Shown here one piece after another: positions 53,920 to 62,877 of a stretch of 64,000 nt of DNA (the first letter of the stretch is position 1; every line of letters starts with the position of its first letter). Both the position numbers and the translations under genes were made by a program. The notes below the pieces were generated by a model. The model searched no databases, was not told the DNA's origin, and saw only the letters and a program-made list of their open reading frames with translations. The stretch is from Eubacterium sulci ATCC 35585. Lineage in GTDB: Bacteria; Bacillota; Clostridia; Peptostreptococcales; Anaerovoracaceae. The DNA is taken from the NCBI GenBank assembly GCA_001189495.1, contig CP012068.1, forward strand, positions 62,001 to 126,000, written 5' to 3'.

Positions 53920-54004
53920 TATCAAGATATCAAAGCTTGAAAACCTGTATATAACTAAGTAATCGTCTAATTGCGATTCACATATTTAGGATAATTTACA
54001 AACA

Positions 54005-54046
54005 AAAACAGCGAAATTTGGTTCTCCAAGCTTCGCTGTTTTTTAA
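54005..54046. terminator. Terminator after alr
   Basis: AACAGCGAA and TTCGCTGTT pair, with additional inner pairing TTTGG/CCAAG, followed by TTTTAATT; A-runs on the other side let it serve the convergent gene too. Confidence 0.85.
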
Positions 54047-54067
54047 TTCGCTTTGATATCGCAGATT

Positions 54068-54658
54068 CTACTGTAGCAATGAGCGCAGTTTATTCGCATT
54101 CTCAGACTGCAAATTTTCTATTATAGGTTCGCACAAAAGAAGAACCTTATACGAATAGTAGTAGAAACTGTAGAACAAATCATCTGGGAAAGGATTTTCC
54201 TCATATCTAAGTTCATCCTCTTCCTCATCGTACTCCTCTGACCACAGATACTCCTCTTTGAGCATGTCGGCAAAATGAGGAAATTCATCTGCGTGATCGC
54301 ATTGGAAGGCATCACTTATAGCCTCAGCTATATACATGAAGAGTTCAAGCAGTTCATCAAAAAGCCTTCTTGCAATATCATTTGTATCCCTTTGTTCATA
54401 TGCCTTTTTAAAAATCCTTAGAAGAAATACCATAGCAAATGGCGTCGCATGTAGCAAAGTGCCCTGATGCTCTATATTCATAGCTATATCCTCGCCGCAT
54501 TGCATTATATCATCCATGCTATCCATTTTAGATAAAGTCTCTAGATACCTAGGAAAATCAGTCGCCCTGCCGTATATCGTTGGCAGTCTATTCCAAGGGA
54601 CATCGCTGATTTTTAAATTCTCTATATAGTTTCTTGTCTCTTTATCAATAGTTTTCAT
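54068..54658 (-). CDS. Conserved hypothetical acidic helical protein
   Basis: The 196-residue cytoplasmic protein is acidic and mainly helical, with VPWNRLPTIYGRATDFPRYL near the N-terminus, CGEDIAMNIEHQGTLLHATP and an acidic block EEYLWSEEYDEEEDELRYEE around 145-165 followed by FYSFYYYSYKVLLLCE. It has no signal peptide. The motif set recalls a family of short proteins found near secreted toxins and interpreted as immunity proteins, but I cannot name it. The ATG at 54656-54658 follows GGAG by 8 bases. No toxin gene adjoins it. Confidence 0.6.
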   Translation of the reverse strand: MKTIDKETRNYIENLKISDVPWNRLPTIYGRATDFPRYLETLSKMDSMDDIMQCGEDIAMNIEHQGTLLHATPFAMVFLLRIFKKAYEQRDTNDIARRLFDELLELFMYIAEAISDAFQCDHADEFPHFADMLKEEYLWSEEYDEEEDELRYEENPFPDDLFYSFYYYSYKVLLLCEPIIENLQSENANKLRSLLQ

Positions 54659-54693
54659 TCCATCATCTCCTAAAATTATCAAGTTAGACGAAA

Positions 54694-54731
54694 AAAGAGA
54701 GCCTATAGAATGAATACTCTAGACTCTCTGA
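54694..54731 (-). terminator. Terminator of the rpsF-ssb-rpsR operon
   Basis: On the minus strand AGAGAGTCTAGAGTA and TTCTATAGGCTCTCT pair around a 4-base loop with one internal mismatch zone, followed by TTTTTTCG. It starts 8 bases after the rpsR stop. Confidence 0.8.
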
Positions 54732-54741
54732 TTTACTTAGA

Positions 54742-54975
54742 TTAGTCAGCTACGTATGGAAGAAGAGCTACAATTCTTGCTCTCTTAACTGCAACTGTAA
54801 TGTCTCTCTGATGTAGTGCGCAAGTTCCTGTCACTCTTCTTGGAAGAATCTTGCCTCTCTCAGAAATATACTTTCTTAGCTTATCTACATCCTTGTAATC
54901 GATTTTTTCTGCTTTATCTGCACAGAACTGGCATACTTTTTTTCTTCTCATGCCACCATGTCTTCTCTCTGCCAT
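54742..54975 (-). CDS. rpsR: Ribosomal protein S18
   Basis: The 77-residue basic protein has the S18 core [20 protein letters not shown] and [24 protein letters not shown] at residues 15-18 plus the later cysteine and histidine suggests the zinc-binding form. Third gene of the conserved S6-SSB-S18 operon. Binds S6 in the small subunit platform. Confidence 0.96.
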   Translation of the reverse strand: MAERRHGGMRRKKVCQFCADKAEKIDYKDVDKLRKYISERGKILPRRVTGTCALHQRDITVAVKRARIVALLPYVAD

Positions 54976-54990
54976 GTTTATCTCCTCTCT

Positions 54991-55431
54991 TTAGAACGGT
55001 ACATCTTCGTCAATTGCCTGAAATGAATCCGGCATCTCGTCATCAAAGCCGCCGCTTACGCTTGCTGGCTCAGATACGTGTGTTTGCTGTGGTCTTGCTG
55101 CGCTGCCCTGTGGTCTATCTCCCCATTCTAGGAATTCGACACGATCGGCAACAACATCAGTGGTGTAAACTGTAGCTCCGTCCTTATTGGTATAGCTTCC
55201 TGTCTGAAGTCTTCCCTGGACAGCTGCCATACGGCCTTTAGCAAGATACTTCTCGCAGTTTTCTGCCTGCTTGCCAAATACAGTTACGCGCGGAAAGTCT
55301 GTTTCTCTCTCCTTGCCTGCACGAACAGGTCTGTCAATAGCCAAGCTAAATGTTGCTACAGCCATCTGAGATGTGGTGTATCTAAGTTCAGGATCCCTTG
55401 TGAGTCTTCCTATTAGTACTACACTATTCAC
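54991..55431 (-). CDS. ssb: Single-stranded DNA-binding protein
   Basis: The 146-residue protein has an OB-fold with MNSVVLIGRLTRDPELRYTT at the start, FSLAIDRPV, VTVFGKQAENCEKYLAKGRM and GRLQTGSYTNKDG. A glutamine- and serine-rich linker leads to the acidic tip EDVPF, the partner-binding tail. It is the essential replicative SSB by operon context, between rpsF and rpsR. Confidence 0.95.
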   Translation of the reverse strand: MNSVVLIGRLTRDPELRYTTSQMAVATFSLAIDRPVRAGKERETDFPRVTVFGKQAENCEKYLAKGRMAAVQGRLQTGSYTNKDGATVYTTDVVADRVEFLEWGDRPQGSAARPQQTHVSEPASVSGGFDDEMPDSFQAIDEDVPF

Positions 55432-55447
55432 TATCTACACCTCTTTC

Positions 55448-55735
55448 TTATTCAGCGTCCTTATTAACGATGATATGTCTCATGAAATCTTCTGAAATCC
55501 TGAGTCTTCTATCGAGCTCTGCTGGCAATGTAGGTTCTGCCTTGAAGTCGATGACAACATAGTAGCCCTCGTTCTTCTTCTGGATTGGGTAAGCTAACTT
55601 TCTTAGGCCCCAAACATCAACATTTCCTACTTCTCCTTCAGCTGCGATTACGCTTTTAACTCTCTCAACAGCTGCGTCCTTCTTCTCATCTTCCAATGCT
55701 GGATCGATGATGAACATTACCTCGTAGTTAATCAT
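55448..55735 (-). CDS. rpsF: Ribosomal protein S6
   Basis: The 95-residue protein has the S6 fold: NYEVMFIIDPALEDEKKDAA, DVWGLRKLAYPIQKKNEGYY and FKAEPTLPAELDRRLRISED. The ATG at 55733-55735 follows GGAGG by 8 bases; an in-frame GTG three codons earlier overlaps that spacing and is unlikely. First gene of the operon, with a promoter about 80 bases upstream. Confidence 0.95.
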   Translation of the reverse strand: MINYEVMFIIDPALEDEKKDAAVERVKSVIAAEGEVGNVDVWGLRKLAYPIQKKNEGYYVVIDFKAEPTLPAELDRRLRISEDFMRHIIVNKDAE

Positions 55736-55763
55736 TTGTTTCACCTCCCTGTGGTCTTAAATG

Positions 55764-55781
55764 GCGCTATTCCTATAGCGC
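55764..55781 (-). promoter_or_regulatory. Hairpin in the rpsF leader
   Basis: GCGCTAT and ATAGCGC form a 7-bp stem with a 4-base loop, 29 bases before the rpsF start. S6-S18 operons often have a leader that binds the S6:S18 complex; the usual bulged CCG is not evident here, so the autoregulatory role is uncertain. Confidence 0.45.
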
Positions 55782-55812
55782 AGAGATTGTATGCATAGTT
55801 ACATACCCTAAT

Positions 55813-55840
55813 ATTATATACTAATCTGCTAAAAAATCAA
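55813..55840 (-). promoter_or_regulatory. Promoter of the rpsF operon
   Basis: TTGATT (55835-55840) and TATAAT (55813-55818) spaced by 16 bases on the minus strand. Confidence 0.65.
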
Positions 55841-55871
55841 GACAATTAGTTTGATTTCGTGTGCAACCAGT

Positions 55872-58800
55872 CTATTTTTTGGAGCACTTGTAGGAAGCCA
55901 GTATTAAGGCTGCAGCTGATATCATAATCGCTATGTATATTACCTGGCTATTTGTATCACCTGTATTAGGTTTATTATTTGCCTTTGCTGTTTTGCTAAG
56001 AGGAATTTTTTCCCATACTGCTGTTAGGACTGTATCCGTTTTTACATCCCCTGTTGCAAATTTATCGCCTGGCTTATATACTTTTCCACTCTCATCTTTC
56101 CAGCCTACTAATTGGTAACCTGATTTCTTAAGTGTGCCCGCATTCATCACTGTAACCTTATCTGTATCTTCTGAAGCACTAGGATAGTATTTTTTCGAAT
56201 CAACCGGAGCATTGCCACTTACATTTGACTCATCGTTTTTGTATATTACATTTGAATATACAAAAACTCTTAATTCGCCTGTAACCGTATCCCCTAATGT
56301 ATTGCTAGTCTTCATCTGCAAGTGTTCTACAGCACCAGTTTTCTTTGGTGTAACAAATCCATCTGTATCTATATCCATTGCTGGATTAGTTAATGCTGTA
56401 AATACGATTGCTGGATTCATATTATCAGGGTTATCGCTTATTGCTTTAACATCAAGCTTTTGACGTCCATCTGTGACATGTACAAACTGATCGTCAGTAG
56501 GAAGCTTAGGTAAATTTATAATTCCTGCTGATATGTTATTTGCCGTTCCTGATACATCAAAACCACTAAAGGCTTGTGTTGTTAAAGTGTTCCTATCAAA
56601 ATCTGAATCCGTACCAGAGCTTGTTGGATCTGTAGTTCCAGTGTTCTTTGTTACCTTTAGTCCGTCTGGCAGCTGCAAGGAAACCGTATAGTTTGAATCG
56701 AGATGATTTGTTCTTATAGAAAATGTACCATCTTCATTTATTTTTCCGATTTCCGGATTTGCTGTAGTTCCAATTTCGTTACCACTAGAGTCTTTCAATT
56801 TTACAACGATACCACTATCTGCAGCTACTGGAGAGTTTTCATCGAAGACTCCATCCTCATTCTTGTCCTTCCATAGTGTTCCATTTACCGTGTATGCTTT
56901 AAAATCAAATTCTGCTGTTGAACACTTTGAATTTGTTGTCTCAGATCCGGCCTTAAAATGGTAGTCACCTGTAACATAGGCATGGAGGTCCTCATTCTTC
57001 GCAGCCTCTTCATTTGCCTCTACAGGTATGCGAACCTCTATGTTTACATCGTTTCCAGGAGTAGCCTGATGTGTGAAACTTAATTTAACATATCTGTAAT
57101 TTTTTAGGTCATCTGTCGATGTTATCGCACTTTCAGGTACGAATGTAGTACCATCCATACTATACGAATATGTCAGAGTATCTCCAGCAGAATTTCCTGA
57201 AATTTGATGGGTTACCGCTTTATCTTTAAGATTGATTGTGTATTCGTTTGTCTTTGTATCGTTTGTTACGTGTCCCTCCGAATCATATCTTGAAACAGAA
57301 ACCGTTTCACCTTTCTCTGGCATCTTTATGATAACGTCTGCATTTGTTGTCGTACCTGGAATATTGATTTGTTCACTAACAAGCAAAGAATTTTTCTCAT
57401 GCGAGAAGAACGAAGTAGGCTTTTGCCTGTCAACAATATTGTTTTTTCCAGGATATAGCTGTACTCCGTTGAAAACATGTTGCAAAACATTGACTGTAAA
57501 GCCATTCATGTTTCCTACTTCGAAAAGTGTTGGAGTTGTCGTATCACCTGTTCCTCTAATATTGTCTACGTCTGGAACTGCACCATTAAATGTGTATTTG
57601 ATATTGCCTGATGCAGCTGAACCATCATACTTTGTTTGCAAATTTGATATATCATAATAAACCTTGCCTAGTGGATGATGCGCTCCAAGTGTTGCTCCAT
57701 TCCATGCTTGAAGCTTTATCTTTGCTAGTGAGTACTCCGCTAAAGATTTATAGTTAGATATGCCCAAATCGTTAAAGTGTCCTAGATTATTTCCACTAGA
57801 AACCTTTAGGTATCTCTTTCCATTTACATTTATTACAGACACCTCATTATCCTTTATTGGATGCTGGAAACGCTGTATATCTGCAGCAAAATCAGCTGCT
57901 TGAACTGATGCAACATCAAATTCAGGGTCGGTGATTTCTATATATACTGCTTCTGGAGCATCAAGTTTAGCCGACGAATTGGCCATTGACTCTCCACTAT
58001 TTACATCATCACGTCTGAATTCAAATTCACCATTGAAAGCACCGCCGTTTTCACCGAACATACCAAACGAATCATAAAGCTCGCTTTGTTCTGCTGTTAC
58101 AGTACTTCCTTGATAAGTTGTAACGGTTCTGTTGTCAGATTTGAAGCCTCTGTGCTTAACTACCCAGCTCTGTCCCTTGTTTGCAAACATAAGTTGTATG
58201 CCGTTATTATTCAAAGCACTAGCCTTAGTACCGTCAGGATTTGTATATACAGTGCCTGGGCATGGATTATCATACTTTAAGAATGCATCTACATCAATTT
58301 GTCCACGTCCAAGTGCCCCACCAGGAATTGTTATGTCTTGGTTACTGTACAAAGAGTGATCTCTTTCTATATCAATAAGAACATAGAAAAGTTTAAATAC
58401 CATTTTATCAGAATCTATAAAGTCTGAGTCCTTTATATAATCTAGCGTCATGGTTCCATCTAGCTTAAACTTAACAGATGTAAAGTACTCGTCATCTGAG
58501 AGTCCCATGTCCTTTTTAGTAATCCTTTGAAAATTATCGCTGAAATCTGGTACTATATATTCCTGGTTTGCTTTGCTAACACCTGTTGTTTTGTTATAGC
58601 TTGAATAGACAATCTTCCATCCAACCATTCTCTTGTATACGCTGAACCCACCTATAAAGCTTATAGGCTCTTCCATTCCATTTATGTTGCTAGAGCTTGC
58701 TTTGAGAGTTATTGTAGGGTTCTTATATACAGACTTATATGCTTCTTTATCTCCACGCAGCATCACTCCACCTGCATACGGGTAACGGAAGAAGTCATTA

Positions 58801-61388
58801 TCTGTCTTATAGCCGAGTGTATAGATATCTTTTGTTCCTATCTGTCCTTGTGCTATAAATTCATTGCACTTTTCTTCACCGACCTTTACGTAAAGGTAAT
58901 CTGTATCTGAATTTGTGCTATATGTATACGAGCTTCCATCTTTTTTCTGATGCTCTGCCTCATATCCTATTTTGATTAATTGATCCTTTACAAGTGGGCT
59001 TCCATCTTCATGATCACGGCTAACCATATAATCAAATGTAATCGGATCATCTGATGAACTTGCTGAGTGTTTAAATTTGCTCCATTCAATTCTTATATCT
59101 GTAATTCGATCACCAGACTCCATATAATCTGTGAGTGAAATTTTACTAGCATACTCTCTGAGTTCCGTTTCTGGCATGTCCTTATTAACAATACTTCCGT
59201 CAGCCTTTTTTATCGTCAGAGCCATTTTAGCAATCGCTCTATCATAGCTTGATACGTTTGTCTGACGATAGAATACTGTTGGGCGTATTTCATATGGAAA
59301 ATGATATGTTTCCGTAAACGCACCATCTGACATAAAGAGATCTCCATTAGCATCATGGTTTTGTGAGTAAATCTCGTTAAATACGTCGATAAACTTCTGT
59401 TTGGATACAAGGCGGCCCGGCAAAACGGTCTTTATATTTGCAGCGTCTTTTTTATATTGAGGTCTAGGAGTTACTTTGAATCTGTCATCATACACCCCCT
59501 TAGTTGTCCTCATTTTTGTTCCAGTTGCTGTTTTTGTGATTTCTTCACCTTTTTCTGTCTCGAATGTGACCTCAGTATCTGCTGCCTCAAATAGGGTATT
59601 AGGAGTAAGGAATTCCCCCTCCTTAAACTTCCACATTGCCCATATTGAAGTCTGATTTAACTTATTGTATTCCGTATCAAAGCGTGGATCTATTGTCTCA
59701 TTAGGGTTGTATTTGTATTCATAAATGTCATACGTTCCCTTGCTGTCAGTTAAGGCGTTAACATTCGTCCTTTTTATTTCCTTATTAGTATAGCTTGAAT
59801 ATATCCTTACTGAATCAGCTTGGCATTTATCTTCAAGTCCTGCCGGACGGTAAACCTTAACCCTTTTTATACGAATAAGTTTGTTATTTCCCTTATCTAT
59901 CTCAGGAATATTAAGATTCACTAATGGGTATAGGTTTCTCTCAAAATTATTCCTCATAAATACTGAATTATTTATGTCTGAGGATATCGTTATACTTGCA
60001 ATATTAGTTGCGAAGTTACTGCTAATATTAACTGTGGCAGTTTTACCAGTTTTTGGCCTTACAGTATAATATTTATTTTCACCCATTAGGCCACCATTGC
60101 TGTCTAGTAGCTTGAAACTAATAGTTGTTTTCTTAGGTCCATTAACAATAATGTCATTTAAATCGGCTCTTGACAAATACTTTACACCTGTATGGTATGC
60201 AAGTGCAGTCGCTAAATCTGACATGGCTTCAGGATTTCTTTTGAATGTAGCAACAACATAGCCTGGGTTTTTATCATCATATTCAACACTGAGAACCTCG
60301 TCTTTTGATTTTAGGTTATCAAGGCTTATCTTATCAAAACCCATTCCAGGTGGAAGTGTAACTGCTAGGCGAGCCTCTGTTACACGGAATGCCTCTTTAG
60401 GGAGCACTAAATTAAACACTCCATCCTTGCCTGGATTTATTGGAAAATCATAGACTCCGTCACTGTCTTTTGATTGGGCATTAATCAATGGGCTGTCAAC
60501 TGGAATATTGAGCCCTGTGATTGCAGGAGCTGTTGTTGGTCCTAGCACTCCAAGGAAAAACGGACTGAATGACTTAGACTCAAAATGGAGTACTCCGCTT
60601 TCGTCTACGGTAAATTCAACTGGCTCAAGGTTTTTACCATTTAGGTGAAGCAGCTGGTACTGCTCATCCGCCTTGAGCTTTATTCCATCTTTTCTTTTTA
60701 TTGAAATTCTTACTGAGTTGTCGTTTTCAGGCTGTATCGGTTCTCTCAAAAAGCGTTTTTGGAATGAAATCTCCATACCTACGATTTTACGTACCGAAAA
60801 TTCACTTTCGTCTTTACCTGAAAGCTCAAGCATCTTTTTCTTTGCAGCATCTATATTAGCTTCATTCATGTATGAAGAAGTGCTTAACTCTGTGCCCCAA
60901 GGAAATGTATTATCACCATACTCTGCTTTGAAATCAAATAAACCGCTGATTTCGCTATCAAAACTTCCGGCTTGCATATACCTTGTATTTGCACTTGCAC
61001 TTCTATCCAATCCTATTCCCACCTGTGATTTTGGTAGTTTTGATATCGGTTTTGATATAGCTTGCTTGTCAGATCCAGATTCTTTAGCGGGCTGTGAACT
61101 GCTCAAATCTTTGGATTCAGCTATATCTTGTGATGGGGCTGCGTCCTGAGTTTTCTCAGCTTCCTGTTGCTTAGCAGGTTCTGAAGCTTTTTCTGACTCC
61201 TGTGGATTAGCGCTTTCACCAGGTGTATTCTGTGCTGGTGCATCCTCTTTTTGCTCTGTTCCAGCCGCTTGATTCGATTCCAAATCTCCGGCATATGCCA
61301 GCGTAATACTCTGTCCAATTAGAAGAATTGAAACAAAAATTGCAAGAATAACCATACTTGTTTTGCGCTTGCCTTGTCTTCCAATCAT
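55872..61388 (-). CDS. Giant wall-anchored surface protein with SdrD-B-like and InlB-type repeats
   Basis: The ~1838-residue protein has a signal peptide (ending LAYAGD), and a low-complexity Pro/Glu/Gln/Ser-rich stalk (about residues 36-125). A long series of beta-rich adhesin modules follows, then a SdrD B-like domain at about 1499-1610 (NGTLWKDKNEDGVFDENSPV) and an InlB/Listeria-Bacteroides-type module (YQLVGWKDESGKVYKPGDKF...TAVWEK) near 1735-1795. The tail KPNTGD, a hydrophobic helix and SYKCSKK is a variant sorting signal. Two ATGs compete: 61397 abuts the AAAGG, while 61388 lies 9 bases after it and is preferred. Probably a host- or partner-binding adhesin. It is monocistronic with a structured leader. 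Confidence 0.85.
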   Translation of the reverse strand: MIGRQGKRKTSMVILAIFVSILLIGQSITLAYAGDLESNQAAGTEQKEDAPAQNTPGESANPQESEKASEPAKQQEAEKTQDAAPSQDIAESKDLSSSQPAKESGSDKQAISKPISKLPKSQVGIGLDRSASANTRYMQAGSFDSEISGLFDFKAEYGDNTFPWGTELSTSSYMNEANIDAAKKKMLELSGKDESEFSVRKIVGMEISFQKRFLREPIQPENDNSVRISIKRKDGIKLKADEQYQLLHLNGKNLEPVEFTVDESGVLHFESKSFSPFFLGVLGPTTAPAITGLNIPVDSPLINAQSKDSDGVYDFPINPGKDGVFNLVLPKEAFRVTEARLAVTLPPGMGFDKISLDNLKSKDEVLSVEYDDKNPGYVVATFKRNPEAMSDLATALAYHTGVKYLSRADLNDIIVNGPKKTTISFKLLDSNGGLMGENKYYTVRPKTGKTATVNISSNFATNIASITISSDINNSVFMRNNFERNLYPLVNLNIPEIDKGNNKLIRIKRVKVYRPAGLEDKCQADSVRIYSSYTNKEIKRTNVNALTDSKGTYDIYEYKYNPNETIDPRFDTEYNKLNQTSIWAMWKFKEGEFLTPNTLFEAADTEVTFETEKGEEITKTATGTKMRTTKGVYDDRFKVTPRPQYKKDAANIKTVLPGRLVSKQKFIDVFNEIYSQNHDANGDLFMSDGAFTETYHFPYEIRPTVFYRQTNVSSYDRAIAKMALTIKKADGSIVNKDMPETELREYASKISLTDYMESGDRITDIRIEWSKFKHSASSSDDPITFDYMVSRDHEDGSPLVKDQLIKIGYEAEHQKKDGSSYTYSTNSDTDYLYVKVGEEKCNEFIAQGQIGTKDIYTLGYKTDNDFFRYPYAGGVMLRGDKEAYKSVYKNPTITLKASSSNINGMEEPISFIGGFSVYKRMVGWKIVYSSYNKTTGVSKANQEYIVPDFSDNFQRITKKDMGLSDDEYFTSVKFKLDGTMTLDYIKDSDFIDSDKMVFKLFYVLIDIERDHSLYSNQDITIPGGALGRGQIDVDAFLKYDNPCPGTVYTNPDGTKASALNNNGIQLMFANKGQSWVVKHRGFKSDNRTVTTYQGSTVTAEQSELYDSFGMFGENGGAFNGEFEFRRDDVNSGESMANSSAKLDAPEAVYIEITDPEFDVASVQAADFAADIQRFQHPIKDNEVSVINVNGKRYLKVSSGNNLGHFNDLGISNYKSLAEYSLAKIKLQAWNGATLGAHHPLGKVYYDISNLQTKYDGSAASGNIKYTFNGAVPDVDNIRGTGDTTTPTLFEVGNMNGFTVNVLQHVFNGVQLYPGKNNIVDRQKPTSFFSHEKNSLLVSEQINIPGTTTNADVIIKMPEKGETVSVSRYDSEGHVTNDTKTNEYTINLKDKAVTHQISGNSAGDTLTYSYSMDGTTFVPESAITSTDDLKNYRYVKLSFTHQATPGNDVNIEVRIPVEANEEAAKNEDLHAYVTGDYHFKAGSETTNSKCSTAEFDFKAYTVNGTLWKDKNEDGVFDENSPVAADSGIVVKLKDSSGNEIGTTANPEIGKINEDGTFSIRTNHLDSNYTVSLQLPDGLKVTKNTGTTDPTSSGTDSDFDRNTLTTQAFSGFDVSGTANNISAGIINLPKLPTDDQFVHVTDGRQKLDVKAISDNPDNMNPAIVFTALTNPAMDIDTDGFVTPKKTGAVEHLQMKTSNTLGDTVTGELRVFVYSNVIYKNDESNVSGNAPVDSKKYYPSASEDTDKVTVMNAGTLKKSGYQLVGWKDESGKVYKPGDKFATGDVKTDTVLTAVWEKIPLSKTAKANNKPNTGDTNSQVIYIAIMISAAALILASYKCSKK

Positions 61389-61442
61389 AGATTTCATCCT
61401 TTCTCTTTATAAATACTCGTCATTAAAGATTTGCAAAAAAGT

Positions 61443-61505
61443 AAAAAAGCAGGCAAAACAACATGCCTTAATACATCAAAAAGGCGTATTGCTTTCACCT
61501 GCCCA
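61443..61505 (-). terminator. Leader terminator ahead of the surface protein gene
   Basis: In the RNA, GGCAGG...CCTGCT closes a two-part hairpin with inner GCAATACGCC/GGCATGTTGT pairing, followed by UUUUUUACUUUUUUU. It lies about 55 bases before the gene, inside the transcript from the promoter at 61619-61647, so it must be bypassed for expression. Confidence 0.65.
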
Positions 61506-61618
61506 ATAAACCTAGATAAGAAAGACTACATCTATCCGTCTCTTTTGTCTATCTTATGAAATTTGTTACTTTACCTCTAAGTCCGCCAATCTCCAATATA
61601 ATTGTACATGTTACTGTA

Positions 61619-61647
61619 ATTATACTCAAAGTTTCTATAAATTACAA
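61619..61647 (-). promoter_or_regulatory. Promoter of the giant surface protein
   Basis: TTGTAA (61642-61647) and TATAAT (61619-61624) with a 17-base spacer on the minus strand, giving a leader of about 220 bases. The rest of the gap to 61854 is AT-rich with nothing else recognised. Confidence 0.55.
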
Positions 61648-61854
61648 TTTTAAATTGCACTCAAGCATTTAGTTATACAATTTAGTCAACATGTTCATTT
61701 TTAGCGATTTATCATCTATACTAGGTAAAACGATTTATCTTATCAAAATATTTAATACTGCTCTAAATTAATGATTTGCTAGTTCCTAATATTATTTATC
61801 ATAGAATCACTGATGCATAGTTAAGCCACTTTCTTACTAATTACTTCTACTCTC

Positions 61855-62796
61855 TTATCTCCATAATATTTCTGGATAAAGGCCTTTGTCCTTCATTGAG
61901 CGCAGTGCGTTGACAACGCCCTGCTTGTCCTCTTTATATGTTACACCATACCATTTGTCCTGCGAGGTCAAAACCTTAACCGTAGCTTTATCCTCAGATA
62001 AAAGCTCGGAAACTACGCCTGGAAGGAAGTATTCTGCCTTCAGTGGGTTTTCAACCACGCTAGTCTCAAAGAATCTTGGGAAATTATTTTCTAATTCGCT
62101 CATCATAGATTTTGTAAAGCCCCAGAAGTTCATGGAAACTATAGTGTCGCCTGCAACCTCTGTCCAAGTTTCTCCGTCATCTTCGGTAAATGCAACTGCA
62201 TCGCCTCTTCTCATAATCTTTGTTCGCTCGACAACTGATACTAGCTCGTGCTTTTCATCAACTGTGCAAATACCTCTTGCCACATGACCATTTTCTGTCA
62301 AAGTCTTATCTAGCCTGTAGCCAACCATGGAATATCTATATTTGTCATCATCCTTTGCATTCTCAAGAAAATCGTACATGGTCTGGAATGCTCCAGCGCC
62401 GTAGTAGTCATCTGCATTTATTACAGCAAAAGGTGCATCTATTAGCTTGCGCGCTGCAAGTACCGCATGGCCTGTTCCCCAAGGTTTTTCACGTCCCTCA
62501 GGAATTTCACATCCTTCAGGTATGTCAGCTATATCCTGGAATGCGTAGTGAATATTTAGGTGCTTTCCGCTTCTTTCATCTATCAAAGCCCTAAAGTCTT
62601 GCTCGTTTTCCTTCTTAATTATGAAAACAATCTCCTCAAAGCCTGCCATCATCGCATCATAAAGAGAGAAGTCTAAAATTATTTCTCCCTGATCGCTTAT
62701 CGGATCTATCTGCTTTAGTCCTCCATACCTGCTTCCCATGCCTGCTGCCATTACTATAAGAGCAGGCTTATCTATCTTCTTTGTGGAAATACTCAT
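61855..62796 (-). CDS. Sugar-phosphate nucleotidyltransferase family protein
   Basis: The 313-residue protein has the NTP-transferase signature ALIVMAAGMGSRYGGLKQID at residues 12-31, where the GxGxRxxxxxxK loop binds the nucleotide. EKPWGTGHAVLAARKLI and FAVINADDYYG (metal-binding aspartates) follow, with the later SMNFWGFTKSMM. It probably activates a sugar phosphate for capsule or wall polymer synthesis; the sugar is unknown and no partner glycosyl gene is adjacent. GAGGAGAGG precedes the ATG. Confidence 0.85.
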   Translation of the reverse strand: MSISTKKIDKPALIVMAAGMGSRYGGLKQIDPISDQGEIILDFSLYDAMMAGFEEIVFIIKKENEQDFRALIDERSGKHLNIHYAFQDIADIPEGCEIPEGREKPWGTGHAVLAARKLIDAPFAVINADDYYGAGAFQTMYDFLENAKDDDKYRYSMVGYRLDKTLTENGHVARGICTVDEKHELVSVVERTKIMRRGDAVAFTEDDGETWTEVAGDTIVSMNFWGFTKSMMSELENNFPRFFETSVVENPLKAEYFLPGVVSELLSEDKATVKVLTSQDKWYGVTYKEDKQGVVNALRSMKDKGLYPEILWR

Positions 62797-62835
62797 AATT
62801 TACCTCTCCTCTTGATTCAAACAATAGTATTTAAA

Positions 62836-62853
62836 TTATATCATATGATATAA
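62836..62853. promoter_or_regulatory. Perfect 18-bp palindrome in a divergent promoter
   Basis: TTATATCATATGATATAA is fully self-complementary and sits midway between two divergent genes. It supplies TATAAT-like -10 boxes in both directions, so it is either a shared promoter core or an operator for a dimeric regulator. Confidence 0.5.
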
Positions 62854-62877
62854 TAATCTCAAAGGAGACTAAGATTT

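Noticed and set aside
61389-61620. Leader of the giant adhesin as a fourth cobalamin riboswitch or c-di-GMP riboswitch
   Set aside because: GGGCAGGTGAAAGC gives a faint resemblance to one cobalamin block, but the B12 box and other cores are missing, as are the c-di-GMP cores.
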